64,000 bases of DNA, from contig NZ_CALMFY010000188.1 in the NCBI RefSeq assembly GCF_937863485.1, positions 16,466 to 80,465 on the forward strand, written 5' to 3'. Of the stretch, positions 57,401 to 64,000 are shown piece by piece. The translations under genes and the position numbers were made by a program. Each line of letters opens with the position of its first letter. Position 1 is the stretch's first letter. Source of the stretch: an uncultured Nostoc sp. (GTDB taxonomy: Bacteria; Cyanobacteriota; Cyanobacteriia; Cyanobacteriales; Nostocaceae). The notes under the pieces were generated by a model that was not told where the DNA came from, searched no databases, and worked only from the letters and a program-made list of their open reading frames with translations.

Positions 57401-58821
57401 GTTTGGAACGAATAGGGATTTATGATGACTTTTTTGACTTGGGGGGACATTCCTTACTAATTATGCGTTTGTTTGCTCGTATCCGCCAACTTTTTCAAAT
57501 AGATTTACCTATACAAACTTTATTGACAGCGCCTACGGTGGCAGCTTTTACCCAAAGGTTACAAACTACAAATATTGCTCATCCTGCCTTGGATTTAAAA
57601 GCGGAGGCTGTGCTTGATCTAGCAATCAATTGTGAGGGGAAACAAATTGAGGATATAACTAATCCTGCTTGTATATTCTTAACTGGTGCAACAGGTTTTT
57701 TAGGTGCTTTTATACTAGATGAACTTCTTCAACAAACTCAAGCAGATATTTATTGCTTGGTTCGTGCTGCTAATACTGAGGAAGGAAAGCAAAAACTTCG
57801 CCGCACTCTGGAATCATATTTGATTTGGAATGAATCTCAAAGTGCAAGAGTTATCACAGTTGTGGGTGATTTATCTCAACCACTTTTGGGACTTTCCCAA
57901 GTGCAGTTCACAGCACTAGCCAAGAAAATTGATGTTATCTATCACAATGGTGCTTGGGTACATCATGCATCGCCATACTCCACACTCAAGGCAGCAAATG
58001 TCCTGGGAACACAGGAAGTTTTGCGATTAGCTAGCCAAATAAAAATTAAGCCTGTACATTTCATTTCTACTATTAGTGTTTTCTCTGCACCTATAGGTAG
58101 TGGAGTGCAGTTGGTTCAAGAACAGTCCAGCCTTGATGATTATTCTGTACCAGACAACGGTTACGCTCAAAGTAAATGGGTAGCGGAAAAGTTAGTCACC
58201 ATTGCACGCGATCGCGGCTTACCAGTTTCTATTTACAGACCAGGAAGGATATCTGGACATAGCATAACAGGTGCATTTAATCCCAATGATTTTTTCTACA
58301 AATTACTTATAGGATGCGTCCAACTGGGTAATGTTCCCGAAAGAGAATTTTTCGATAGTTTAGCACCTGTAGATTATGTGAGCAAAGCTATTGTTTATTT
58401 ATCTAAGCAACAAAAATCTTTAGGGAAAGCTTTTCATGTGCTAAATCAAGAGCTTCTTAATTTAAAGTTATTGTTCAATGTAGTTCGTTCTTTTGGCTAT
58501 CCACTGCAACAAGTATCTAATGAGCAGTGGCAATTAGAGCTGATAAAAATTGCTGAGAATTTTCCCAATCATCCTTTATATCCTTTAATCCCATTATTTA
58601 CTCTGAAAAAGAGTAGTGAAGCAGCATCAATACCGGAAAAATCCAACTTTGTATTACTTGAATTTGATTGTCGCGATACAAAACAAGGACTCACAGGTAC
58701 TTCTATCGTTTGTCCAGTAACAGATGAAAATTTACTAGTTACATATTTTTCTTACCTGGTTCGTAATCAATTTATCTTTGCTCCAAAAGCAACTGAAATA
58801 TATGCAAAAAACAATTTCTAA
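54433..58821 (+). CDS. NRPS termination module: C-A(Val-like)-PCP-thioester reductase
   Basis: This is a 1462-residue protein. It has a D-donor-type condensation domain at about 1-430 (HHLILDG). The adenylation pocket reads D-A-F-W-L-A-G-T-F-K, closest to Val (surfactin Val is D-A-F-W-I-G-G-T-F-K). PCP Ser1007 is in GGHSLL. A C-terminal NAD(P)H-dependent reductase domain spans about 1065-1430, with the TGATGFLG nucleotide-binding motif near 1084 and the YAQSKW catalytic Tyr-Lys. No thioesterase exists in the operon, so the peptide is released by reduction, to an aldehyde or an alcohol. The next gene, an aminotransferase overlapping by 20 nt, favours the aldehyde. Confidence 0.94.
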   Translation: MNKKNIENIYPLSPTQQGILFHTLRAPESGVYVVQSCYTFSKNINIAAFKQAWQQVINQHHILRTSFYWKQYKEPFQVVNRSLQLPWQQYNWQELSVSEQQERLEEFLQADRQQGFDVSQAPLMRLTFIQVGKETYHFIWSSHHLILDGWSGAIVLQQVFQAYEALCKDQVVSLVRCRPYADYIAWLQQQDLSKAEAFWRNVLQDFTAPTQLRVNSSASGATGYDEQSIKLSPATTVALQSLARQHKLTLNNLVQSAWAILLSRYSGEQNIVFGATSAGRTPALVGSESMVGLFINTLPMRVQVSGDELLIPWLQKLQAQQVEAQQYEYSPLVQVQGWSEVSRNLPLFESILVFENYPVDASLKAWATEMQVHNVRSIETTNYPITIKAGVATELSLEIVSDRFRFNTTTITRMLGHLQTLLEGMVANPHQFLCSLPLLTAAEIHQQLIEWNNTQTDYPKDKCIHQLFEEQVEKTPDAIAVVFEDQQLTYRELNQRANQLAHYLRKLNIKAEVPVAICLERSLEMAIAILAILKAGGVYVPIDPTYPSERLAWMLGDIQAPVLLTQNKLSTKLPLLSAKVVCLDQKEETISQESHINLVTETTPQNLAYVMYTSGSTGIPKGVSVIHQGVVRLVKETNYANLNAQEVFLQAAPISFDASTFEIWACLLNGGKLVLFPGEATTLLTELGKVLQQYHVSTLWLTASLFHLMVDEQLEDLKQVRQLVAGGDVLSVTHIQKFLKECQDCQLINGYGPTENTTFTCFYPITADSQIKNSVPIGRPIANTQTYILDSNLQLLPVGVPGELYIGGDGLARHYYNRPDLTSSKFLPNPYNQILSSYIYRTGDLVRYLEDGNIEFLGRIDQQVKIRGFRIELEEIEAVICQHPAVRQAIVNVQQDNNGNNLLVAYFVPESESTNTVNNLRCFLQNKLPEYMLPTGFVALQTLPLTNNGKVNRKLLPVFEQTQTELEKVYVAPRNSQEEQLTQIWAEVLGLERIGIYDDFFDLGGHSLLIMRLFARIRQLFQIDLPIQTLLTAPTVAAFTQRLQTTNIAHPALDLKAEAVLDLAINCEGKQIEDITNPACIFLTGATGFLGAFILDELLQQTQADIYCLVRAANTEEGKQKLRRTLESYLIWNESQSARVITVVGDLSQPLLGLSQVQFTALAKKIDVIYHNGAWVHHASPYSTLKAANVLGTQEVLRLASQIKIKPVHFISTISVFSAPIGSGVQLVQEQSSLDDYSVPDNGYAQSKWVAEKLVTIARDRGLPVSIYRPGRISGHSITGAFNPNDFFYKLLIGCVQLGNVPEREFFDSLAPVDYVSKAIVYLSKQQKSLGKAFHVLNQELLNLKLLFNVVRSFGYPLQQVSNEQWQLELIKIAENFPNHPLYPLIPLFTLKKSSEAASIPEKSNFVLLEFDCRDTKQGLTGTSIVCPVTDENLLVTYFSYLVRNQFIFAPKATEIYAKNNF

Positions 58822-60226
58822 CTTACAGCAAACTGGATCTCAAACTAATAGCGCACCAGAGAATGTGCAAAAAAATTATTTACAGCAATTTCTTACCGAC
58901 TACAACAAACTTACCAAAACATCTAAAAAACTTACACAAAACTATCGTTTGACCTTAGCAGATAGTCGAGTTCCTGCAGGGTTTAACTTAGCACTAAAAG
59001 AAATGTGCTATCCCATTGTTGTAAAAAAATCTTTCGGTTGCAAGATTTGGGATGTTGATGGTAATGAATATATAGATGTAACAATGGGATTTGGTGTAAA
59101 TCTGTTTGGTCATAACCCATCTTTTGTGAAAACAGCATTACTGGAACAGCTAGAACAAGGCATCCACCTTGGCCCCCAAACAGAATTAGCTGGTGAAGTT
59201 GCTGAGTTAATTGCTGAAATAACAGGAATGGAGCGAGTTGCTTTTACAAATACAGGTACGGAAGCAGTTATGGCAGCTATTCGGATTGCTAGAGCCGCTG
59301 CAAACCGCGACAAAATAGCGATATTCTCAGGCTCATATCACGGCCATTCTGATGGTACTTTAGTTGAGGCTAAAGAAATAAATGGCAGTTTACAAATACT
59401 ACCAATAGTTTCAGGTGTTCCGTCTAGCATTGCGAAAGATGTATTGGTTTTGGATTATGGCAGTCCTCAATCATTAGAATTAATAGAAGCTTATAAACAT
59501 GAATTAGCAGCTGTTTTAGTTGAACCTGTACAAACTAGCCGTGTAGATTTACAACCAAAAGAATTTCTTCATCAACTTAGGCAATTAACAACAGAATTAG
59601 ATATTGCCTTAATTTTTGATGAAATGGTAACAGGTTTTCGTATTCATCCAGGTGGCGCACAAGCATGGTTTGGTGTTGACGCAGATATAGCCACCTATGG
59701 AAAAATTGTTGGTGGTGGTTTGCCTATAGGTGTCATCGCTGGTAAAGCTGCCTATATGGATAAAATCGATGGGGGAATGTGGAACTATGGAGATGCTTCC
59801 TTTCCTCAGATTGAAACAACATTGTTTGCAGGTACACATTGTAAGCATCCTTTATCTTTAGCTGCTGCAAAAGCTGTCCTGAAGTATCTCAAGACTCAAG
59901 GTACTACGTTGCAATCAAATTTAAATCAACGCACAGCAGAGTTTGTCAACACTTTAAACGCTTACTTTGAAGCTGAAAATATACCTCTGAAAATGATCAA
60001 TTTTGGCTCAATATTTGGTCCTATTTTTGGAAACTTTACTACTAATTCAGAAGAATCTCCAACACTGGGTTTTAGTTTGTTAACTTATCATTTAATAAAG
60101 CAAGGGTTTTTAAGCCGAGGTGGTAGTGGTTTCTTATCAATGGCGCATACAGATGAAGATATTAATTACATAATTCAGGCTGTGAAAAATAGCATTAATG
60201 ACTTGCGCTCAGGATATTTTTTGTAA
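58802..60226 (+). CDS. Class III aminotransferase of the glutamate-1-semialdehyde type
   Basis: This is a 474-residue PLP enzyme. Motifs: FTNTGTEAVMAAIRIARA (phosphate-binding region), SGSYHGHSDG, FDEMVTGFR (the Asp that contacts the pyridine nitrogen) and YGKIVGGGLPIG with Lys301 as the Schiff-base lysine. The closest functional precedents are MxcL of myxochelin, which aminates the aldehyde released by a reductase domain, and the AMT domains of mycosubtilin-type synthases. Directly after a reductase-ending NRPS, conversion of the peptide aldehyde to a terminal primary amine is the best guess. It has an N-terminal extension of about 45 residues of unknown role. ATG 58802 was preferred over TTG 58778. 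Confidence 0.9.
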   Translation: MQKTISNLQQTGSQTNSAPENVQKNYLQQFLTDYNKLTKTSKKLTQNYRLTLADSRVPAGFNLALKEMCYPIVVKKSFGCKIWDVDGNEYIDVTMGFGVNLFGHNPSFVKTALLEQLEQGIHLGPQTELAGEVAELIAEITGMERVAFTNTGTEAVMAAIRIARAAANRDKIAIFSGSYHGHSDGTLVEAKEINGSLQILPIVSGVPSSIAKDVLVLDYGSPQSLELIEAYKHELAAVLVEPVQTSRVDLQPKEFLHQLRQLTTELDIALIFDEMVTGFRIHPGGAQAWFGVDADIATYGKIVGGGLPIGVIAGKAAYMDKIDGGMWNYGDASFPQIETTLFAGTHCKHPLSLAAAKAVLKYLKTQGTTLQSNLNQRTAEFVNTLNAYFEAENIPLKMINFGSIFGPIFGNFTTNSEESPTLGFSLLTYHLIKQGFLSRGGSGFLSMAHTDEDINYIIQAVKNSINDLRSGYFL

Positions 60227-60287
60227 GGATAATTCTAGCTTACTTAAGAGCGATCACCCGAAAAAATACTAGCAAAATCTCAATAAT

Positions 60288-61088
60288 ATGCAATTTAAAC
60301 CTATAGAACGTATTGACAAACCATCACTAGAACAATTTCAGAATGAGTTTGTCGTTCAAGACAAGCCAGTAGTTATTTCTGGTGTTGCCAATGATTGGCC
60401 AGCTTGTTCTCTGTGGAAGCCAGACACCTTGAAAAGTATGTTTGGTGATGTACGTGTTCCTGTAAGACAAAGTGACAATGAACTCGATGTCTTCTTTGGT
60501 AAATCAACAGCAGTCACAGAAATATCTATTGCTGATTATATAGATAGCATTGAATCACTTAATACAGATAGCCAACGTCCATTATATCTTGGTAATCTTT
60601 CCTTAACTTCGCCACTAGCTAAAGAATACTTTGACCAGTTAAAGTTACATTTTGATTTTCCTAAGTATTTTACTGAAAATAGTGGATGTGATATTCGCAT
60701 TTGGATGGGAGCCGCTAATCAAAAATCAACAATTCATAATGACCCATACCATAATTTTAATGCCCAGATATTTGGTGAAAAACTATTTCTTCTATTCCCA
60801 CCAGAAGAACAAGAAAAACTTTATGTAAAAAAATGGGATGATGAACTTTGGACAAGTCCTGTTGATCCACAACAACCAAACTTAGAAATATTTCCCCTGT
60901 TTAGTCAAGCTCACGCATTGAAAGCTTCTTTACAACCTGGCGATATACTTTTTATTCCCGCTTTTTGGTGGCATCAAGCATTATCTATTACGACAACTAT
61001 AAACATTAATATGTGGTTGTATACCGAAGCAATATGTAAGGTGTGGGAACAACATCCTGCTTTTACTCGGAATTTAAGTAAAGCTTAA
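60288..61088 (+). CDS. JmjC/cupin-8-type Fe(II)/2-oxoglutarate oxygenase
   Basis: This 266-residue protein has the layout of cupin-like JmjC hydroxylases: KPVVISGVANDWPA near the N-terminus, then the iron motif HND (His150, Asp152) and WWHQAL (His229). LFLLFPPEEQEKLY and LQPGDILFIPAFWWH are family-typical. Such enzymes hydroxylate proteins or peptides, and some tailor natural products. As the third iron/2OG enzyme of the operon it could oxidise the peptide, for example at the Orn-like or another residue. Its substrate cannot be read from the sequence. Confidence 0.85.
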   Translation: MQFKPIERIDKPSLEQFQNEFVVQDKPVVISGVANDWPACSLWKPDTLKSMFGDVRVPVRQSDNELDVFFGKSTAVTEISIADYIDSIESLNTDSQRPLYLGNLSLTSPLAKEYFDQLKLHFDFPKYFTENSGCDIRIWMGAANQKSTIHNDPYHNFNAQIFGEKLFLLFPPEEQEKLYVKKWDDELWTSPVDPQQPNLEIFPLFSQAHALKASLQPGDILFIPAFWWHQALSITTTININMWLYTEAICKVWEQHPAFTRNLSKA

Positions 61089-61125
61089 ACTTGTTAAAAA
61101 TGGCAAAATTTTATGTCTTCCTTGT

Positions 61126-61130
61126 AGGAG
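61126..61130 (+). promoter_or_regulatory. Shine-Dalgarno AGGAG deciding a TTG start
   Basis: AGGAG lies 7 nt before TTG 61138. The next in-frame ATG (61210) would remove the first part of the first membrane helix, so the TTG is the likely start. Confidence 0.7.
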
Positions 61131-61137
61131 TTAAACT

Positions 61138-62463
61138 TTGAAATCAGAAGATATTGATCAACCCAACTTCCGCACCTTTATCCTCATCTGGAGTACTCAG
61201 GTGCTTTCAATGCTTGGCTCCGAAATGACTGATTTTGCTATTACACTCTGGGCATGGAATATTACAGGTAAAGCAAGCTCTTTATCCTTAATTATTCTTT
61301 TTAACCAATTGCCCAGATTAATCACTACTTTATTTGCTGGCATAATTGTTGACCGTTCTAATCGCAAAATTTTAATGATTTTAGGAGATGCAGCATCGGG
61401 TCTCTCTAGTATTACTATTTTTTTACTTTTTTTAACTAATCACCTAGAAATTTGGCATATATACGCTTCTGCTGTCATCCTTGGACCCTTTCGTCATCTG
61501 CAACAATTTGCATTTTCAACTTCGATTTCTTTGGTTGTTCCAAAACAGCATTACACTAGAGCTGTTGTCATGAGTGAACACATTGGTCAGTTTAGCTCGA
61601 ATATCATAGCACCAGGGTTAGCTGGGGTGCTTTATTATGTAATTGGTTTACAAGGTATTTTATCAGTTGATATAGTTACATTTATCCTGGCGATCATTAG
61701 CATCTTCATTGTACATATACCCCAACCTGTACCAAGTGAAGCAGATTTAAAAGGTGTAAAAATTTGGCAAGATTTGACGTTTGGTTTCCGCTACATTATT
61801 CAAAACTCTGGTTTACTCTCTCTTTTATTCTTCCTATTCATTTTTCACTCAATTGATTCTATTCTTTTTGGAATACATTCGTCTTTTCTTTTGGCTCGTA
61901 GTGGTAGCGATCCCGCAGTATTTGCCAGCATACAATCTGCTATTGGTTTAGGTGGTCTAGTTGGTGCTTTAGGACTGAGTGTCTGGGGCGGTTTTAAACC
62001 CCGTATTTATGGTTTATTACTAGGCATCATATTACATTACAGCATTATGATGGCCTTTAGCTTGGCAAATTTACCTTCAATTTGGATGATTACCGGCTTT
62101 TTGGCATTTGTATTTTGGCCGTGGATCTCTAGTTCAAATCAAGTAATTTGGGTATCAAAAGTACCACCTAATCTGCAAGGTCGAGTCTTTACTACTCGCT
62201 ATTTATTTACTTTCATTGCTTCACCTTTAGGTTTGGCGATCGCTGGGCCTTTGGCGGATAATTTTTTCCGCCCAGCGATGATGCCTGAAGGTAGCCTAGC
62301 GCCTATATTCGGCAGTTTATTTGGTACTGGTTCTAGTTCAGGGATGGCACTGCAATATACTATCTTTTCCTTTTTAGGCGTACTTCTTGGTTTATTTGGC
62401 TATACCTGGCAAAGGCTGCGAAATGTAGAAAGGATTGTGCCTGACTATGATGCTGGAGAGTAA
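61138..62463 (+). CDS. MFS transporter, probable siderophore exporter
   Basis: This is a 441-residue inner-membrane protein with about 12 predicted helices, for example FRTFILIWSTQVLSMLGSEM, AVILGPFRHLQQFAFSTSIS, and GLGGLVGALGLSVWGGFKP in the second half. The NRKILMILGD loop between helices 2 and 3 matches MFS drug-exporter-like (DHA3) proteins, the group that includes the enterobactin exporter EntS. As the last gene of the operon it is expected to export the finished siderophore across the inner membrane. It starts with TTG, supported by a Shine-Dalgarno site and by the position of the first helix. Confidence 0.9.
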   Translation: MKSEDIDQPNFRTFILIWSTQVLSMLGSEMTDFAITLWAWNITGKASSLSLIILFNQLPRLITTLFAGIIVDRSNRKILMILGDAASGLSSITIFLLFLTNHLEIWHIYASAVILGPFRHLQQFAFSTSISLVVPKQHYTRAVVMSEHIGQFSSNIIAPGLAGVLYYVIGLQGILSVDIVTFILAIISIFIVHIPQPVPSEADLKGVKIWQDLTFGFRYIIQNSGLLSLLFFLFIFHSIDSILFGIHSSFLLARSGSDPAVFASIQSAIGLGGLVGALGLSVWGGFKPRIYGLLLGIILHYSIMMAFSLANLPSIWMITGFLAFVFWPWISSSNQVIWVSKVPPNLQGRVFTTRYLFTFIASPLGLAIAGPLADNFFRPAMMPEGSLAPIFGSLFGTGSSSGMALQYTIFSFLGVLLGLFGYTWQRLRNVERIVPDYDAGE

Positions 62464-62524
62464 TAGCCAAAGGCTTGCTAGGGGCGTGAGTATCAACGGA
62501 ACAGAAAACCGGGATAAGAAAAAA

Positions 62525-62805
62525 ATCAATGACTACAATTCGTAGCCCATTTAAAAATGCGAACATGGTTTCGATTGTCGCCATAGGTCGTACTAGCCGA
62601 TGAAACAAATCGCTCATCACTCTCGCTCCTAATCGCTGCCGAGCTTGTGTAATAGCTGATTTGCAGGGCATCCGCCAGTATTTTCCCACCTTAATCCATG
62701 CCTCTGACATCCCATCTATTAGATTTTTAAGCACGTCCCGCATTGAGTCTCTAGACCAAAAGCTCATTGCTATTACTAGGCTTACCACTAATTGTGCGGG
62801 TAGCG
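62525..62805 (-). pseudogene. IS4-family transposase, N-terminal fragment
   Basis: On the minus strand the frame gives MSFWSRDSMRDVLKNLIDGM, KVGKYWRMPCKSAITQARQ and LNGLRIVVID, the conserved N-terminal domain of a cyanobacterial IS4-type transposase. The match ends at about 62525, where the first catalytic Asp region should continue, and unrelated codons follow. The fragment points towards the end of the exporter gene and marks the right border of the operon. Confidence 0.75.
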
Positions 62806-62823
62806 ATCAAAGTGCAATTGTGA

Positions 62824-62882
62824 TGGTGAGCCAGCGCGTTGCGGGGGTTCCCCCCGTTGTAGCGACTGGCGAACCCGAAGGG
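62824..62882. repeat. Nostoc-type palindromic repeat
   Basis: The block contains gttgcgggggttccccccgt and, soon after, tagcgactggcgaacccgaa. It is GC-rich and self-complementary (gggggttcccccc), like the repeats scattered in Nostoc genomes, and lies at the broken edge of the peptidase fragment. Confidence 0.6.
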
Positions 62883-62889
62883 TGAGTGC

Positions 62890-63278
62890 GTGGGCAGCTC
62901 TATGCCAACCCAGAAGCAACGGTGCAAGAACGACATCAAATGTGGCAACAGATGGAAGCTCGTTATCTGCCTTGGCGAAAATATGGAGATTTGAAATATT
63001 TTAACAAAGGTGGACTCTGGCAAGACAAACAGCACATCTACTGTTCGCCGTTTTACTACATTGACTACACTTTGGCTCTGTGTTGCGCGTTGCAGTTTTG
63101 GGTCAAAGCAGAAGAAGATTATGAAAAGACGCTAGCAGAGTATATTGCTTTATGCGATCACAGTGGTTCTGCGTCCTTTCAAGAATTAGTGCGCTCGGCA
63201 AATCTCATTTGTCCATTTGAACCTGGCGCACTTACTCAAGTCGTTGAAAAAGTGCGTTCCTCTTTGAAGGCTGGCTAA
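62890..63278 (+). pseudogene. M3-family oligoendopeptidase, C-terminal fragment
   Basis: The frame encodes ATVQERHQMWQQMEARYLPW, GLWQDKQHIYCSPFYYIDYT, and GSASFQELVRSANLICPFEP, the C-terminal end of PepF-type M3 metallopeptidases. The zinc-binding HExxH part and everything upstream are missing; a repeat and an IS4 relic abut the break. The C-terminus itself looks complete (stop at 63276-63278). It is a remnant of a chromosomal housekeeping gene. Confidence 0.75.
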
Positions 63279-63596
63279 TTGAAAAATAAGAATGTTGAGT
63301 TTTAGCGCTTATAACATCTTCTCAATCACCTGATCAGTCATCTGAATTTGGTTTTTTCCTATATGACTGCATTCAACAGCTTGTCCACAGCATAATGAAC
63401 CATTGCATGAAGATGTGGGTTTGTTTTTATTGGATGCAATTAGCCAATTTCTGAAACTGGGATTGTCCTTTCTCTTGCCACTATTATTCTGAAGAAATCT
63501 TTTCTTAATCCCTTGGGTTGGTCGTGGCAATCAGAATAACTACTCACCCCTAATTACGATAGAGTAATGTTTTGTCAAACGCTGTTCATCTCTATG
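63279..63596. other. Intergenic stretch, no supported gene
   Basis: A 73-residue minus-strand frame (63309-63530) is open but matches nothing I recognise. It may be a transposase relic, given its basic composition and its neighbours. No RNA gene or strong terminator is visible. Confidence 0.25.
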
Positions 63597-63700
63597 TCGT
63601 CCCAAGTATCGCTCCCCCAATCGCTGCATCCAGACCTTCCCCTCACGGCTCTTGCGCCCATGCAGGATGTGACAAACCTCTGGTTTATGAAGGTGATTGC
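63597..63700 (+). pseudogene. tRNA-dihydrouridine synthase, N-terminal fragment
   Basis: From about 63597 the frame reads SLPQSLHPDLPLTALAPMQD, then VTNLWFMKVIA, the FMN-binding start of Dus enzymes (L-A-P-M-x-D/G-V-T). After about 63700 the match is lost. It does not overlap in content with the C-terminal Dus fragment at 3.6-4.0 kb and lies on the other strand, so the two could be pieces of one broken gene separated by rearrangement. Confidence 0.6.
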
Positions 63701-64000
63701 CGTGCCTGGGTTCTGTTTTAGGCAAAGTTGGTCTTGGCGTAAGTTTCTGTACAATTGCTACCAGAACCCCTCAGTCGCTAACTGGTAAGAATTATGGGTA
63801 ATTTTAATAGTATTCTTGTACTATATAAAAAATTCTGGAGAATAGCGATCGCTGTTTGGCAACTTTTCCTCGCTTGATTTTCAGGAGGGCGATGCAAAAG
63901 GCGGTAAACTACGCTCTTAACTGACTTTCCCCCAGAACTAGCTGTGATCGCTAAAATAATTGTAGCCTCTGATACTTGTAAGCACAGAAAACTATAACCA
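63701..64000. other. Right edge of window, no supported gene
   Basis: The DNA contains one HIP1 octamer near 63846 and no frame I can support. A feature may extend beyond the window edge. Confidence 0.3.

Noticed and set aside
54433..60226. Thioesterase or cyclization release
   Set aside because: No GxSxG thioesterase or terminal condensation domain is seen; a reductase with TGATGFLG and YxxxK occupies the end.
63309..63530. Minus-strand 73-residue frame
   Set aside because: No recognisable motif, no ribosome site and debris on both sides; mentioned only as part of the gap description.
1..64000. CRISPR arrays, tRNA or rRNA genes
   Set aside because: No regularly spaced direct repeats and no cloverleaf or rRNA-like segments were recognised by eye on either strand.

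Overview
The window looks like chromosome (or large plasmid) DNA of a filamentous, Nostoc-like cyanobacterium. Signs of this are the many HIP1 octamers (GCGATCGC), the short palindromic repeats typical of Nostocales intergenic DNA, a TonB-dependent receptor with an N-terminal AMIN domain, and the density of decayed insertion sequences. The identification rests on these sequence habits and on remembered protein families; no database search was run.

Left flank (1-8.5 kb). This is a graveyard of mobile elements and broken genes: a zinc-finger transposase fragment, an ISAs1-type transposase broken by two small TA-flanked elements, an IS1-type transposase relic joined to the C-terminal half of a tRNA-dihydrouridine synthase, a 181-bp MITE-like element, an internally deleted IS982-type copy with a target duplication, and an IS630-type relic. 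Inside it lie a small secreted protein, a membrane protein that runs into a photolyase-like fragment, and one intact gene, a PvdQ/penicillin-acylase-type Ntn hydrolase (4988-7096).

Iron-uptake pair (8.6-12.5 kb, minus strand). A PepSY-type membrane protein and a TonB-dependent siderophore receptor are transcribed away from the biosynthetic genes.

Biosynthetic operon (12.9-62.5 kb, plus strand, 14 genes, most spaced under 90 nt or overlapping). Predicted assembly order: FAAL-ACP-C-A(Ala/Gly)-PCP; PKS KS-AT-MT-KR-ACP; TubC docking-C-TauD hydroxylase; degenerate C ('interface')-A(Asp)-PCP-E; C-A(Ser)-NMT-PCP-E-C; free TauD hydroxylase; interface-A(His-like, core only)-GAMT-like methyltransferase; A C-terminal subdomain-PCP-E; C-A(Orn/Dab-like)-NMT-PCP; C-A(Gln)-PCP-E; C-A(Val-like)-PCP-thioester reductase; GSA-type aminotransferase; JmjC/cupin Fe(II) oxygenase; MFS exporter. 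The inferred product is an acylated, partly D-configured and N-methylated peptide with beta-hydroxy-Asp and probably beta-hydroxy-His ligands, released as an aldehyde and probably transaminated to a terminal amine. With the receptor, PepSY protein and exporter, this reads as a photoreactive-type lipopeptide siderophore locus, related in logic to cyanobacterial cyanochelins and to beta-hydroxy-Asp/His siderophores of other bacteria.

The most unusual part is 39.4-45.2 kb. An adenylation domain is cut into two genes exactly where a guanidinoacetate-methyltransferase-like domain is inserted, and it is served by a free-standing hydroxylase and a degenerate condensation domain.

Right flank (62.5-64 kb). 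There is an IS4-type transposase fragment, the C-terminal end of an M3 oligoendopeptidase, and a short N-terminal fragment of a tRNA-dihydrouridine synthase, so both ends of the window carry pieces of that kind of gene.
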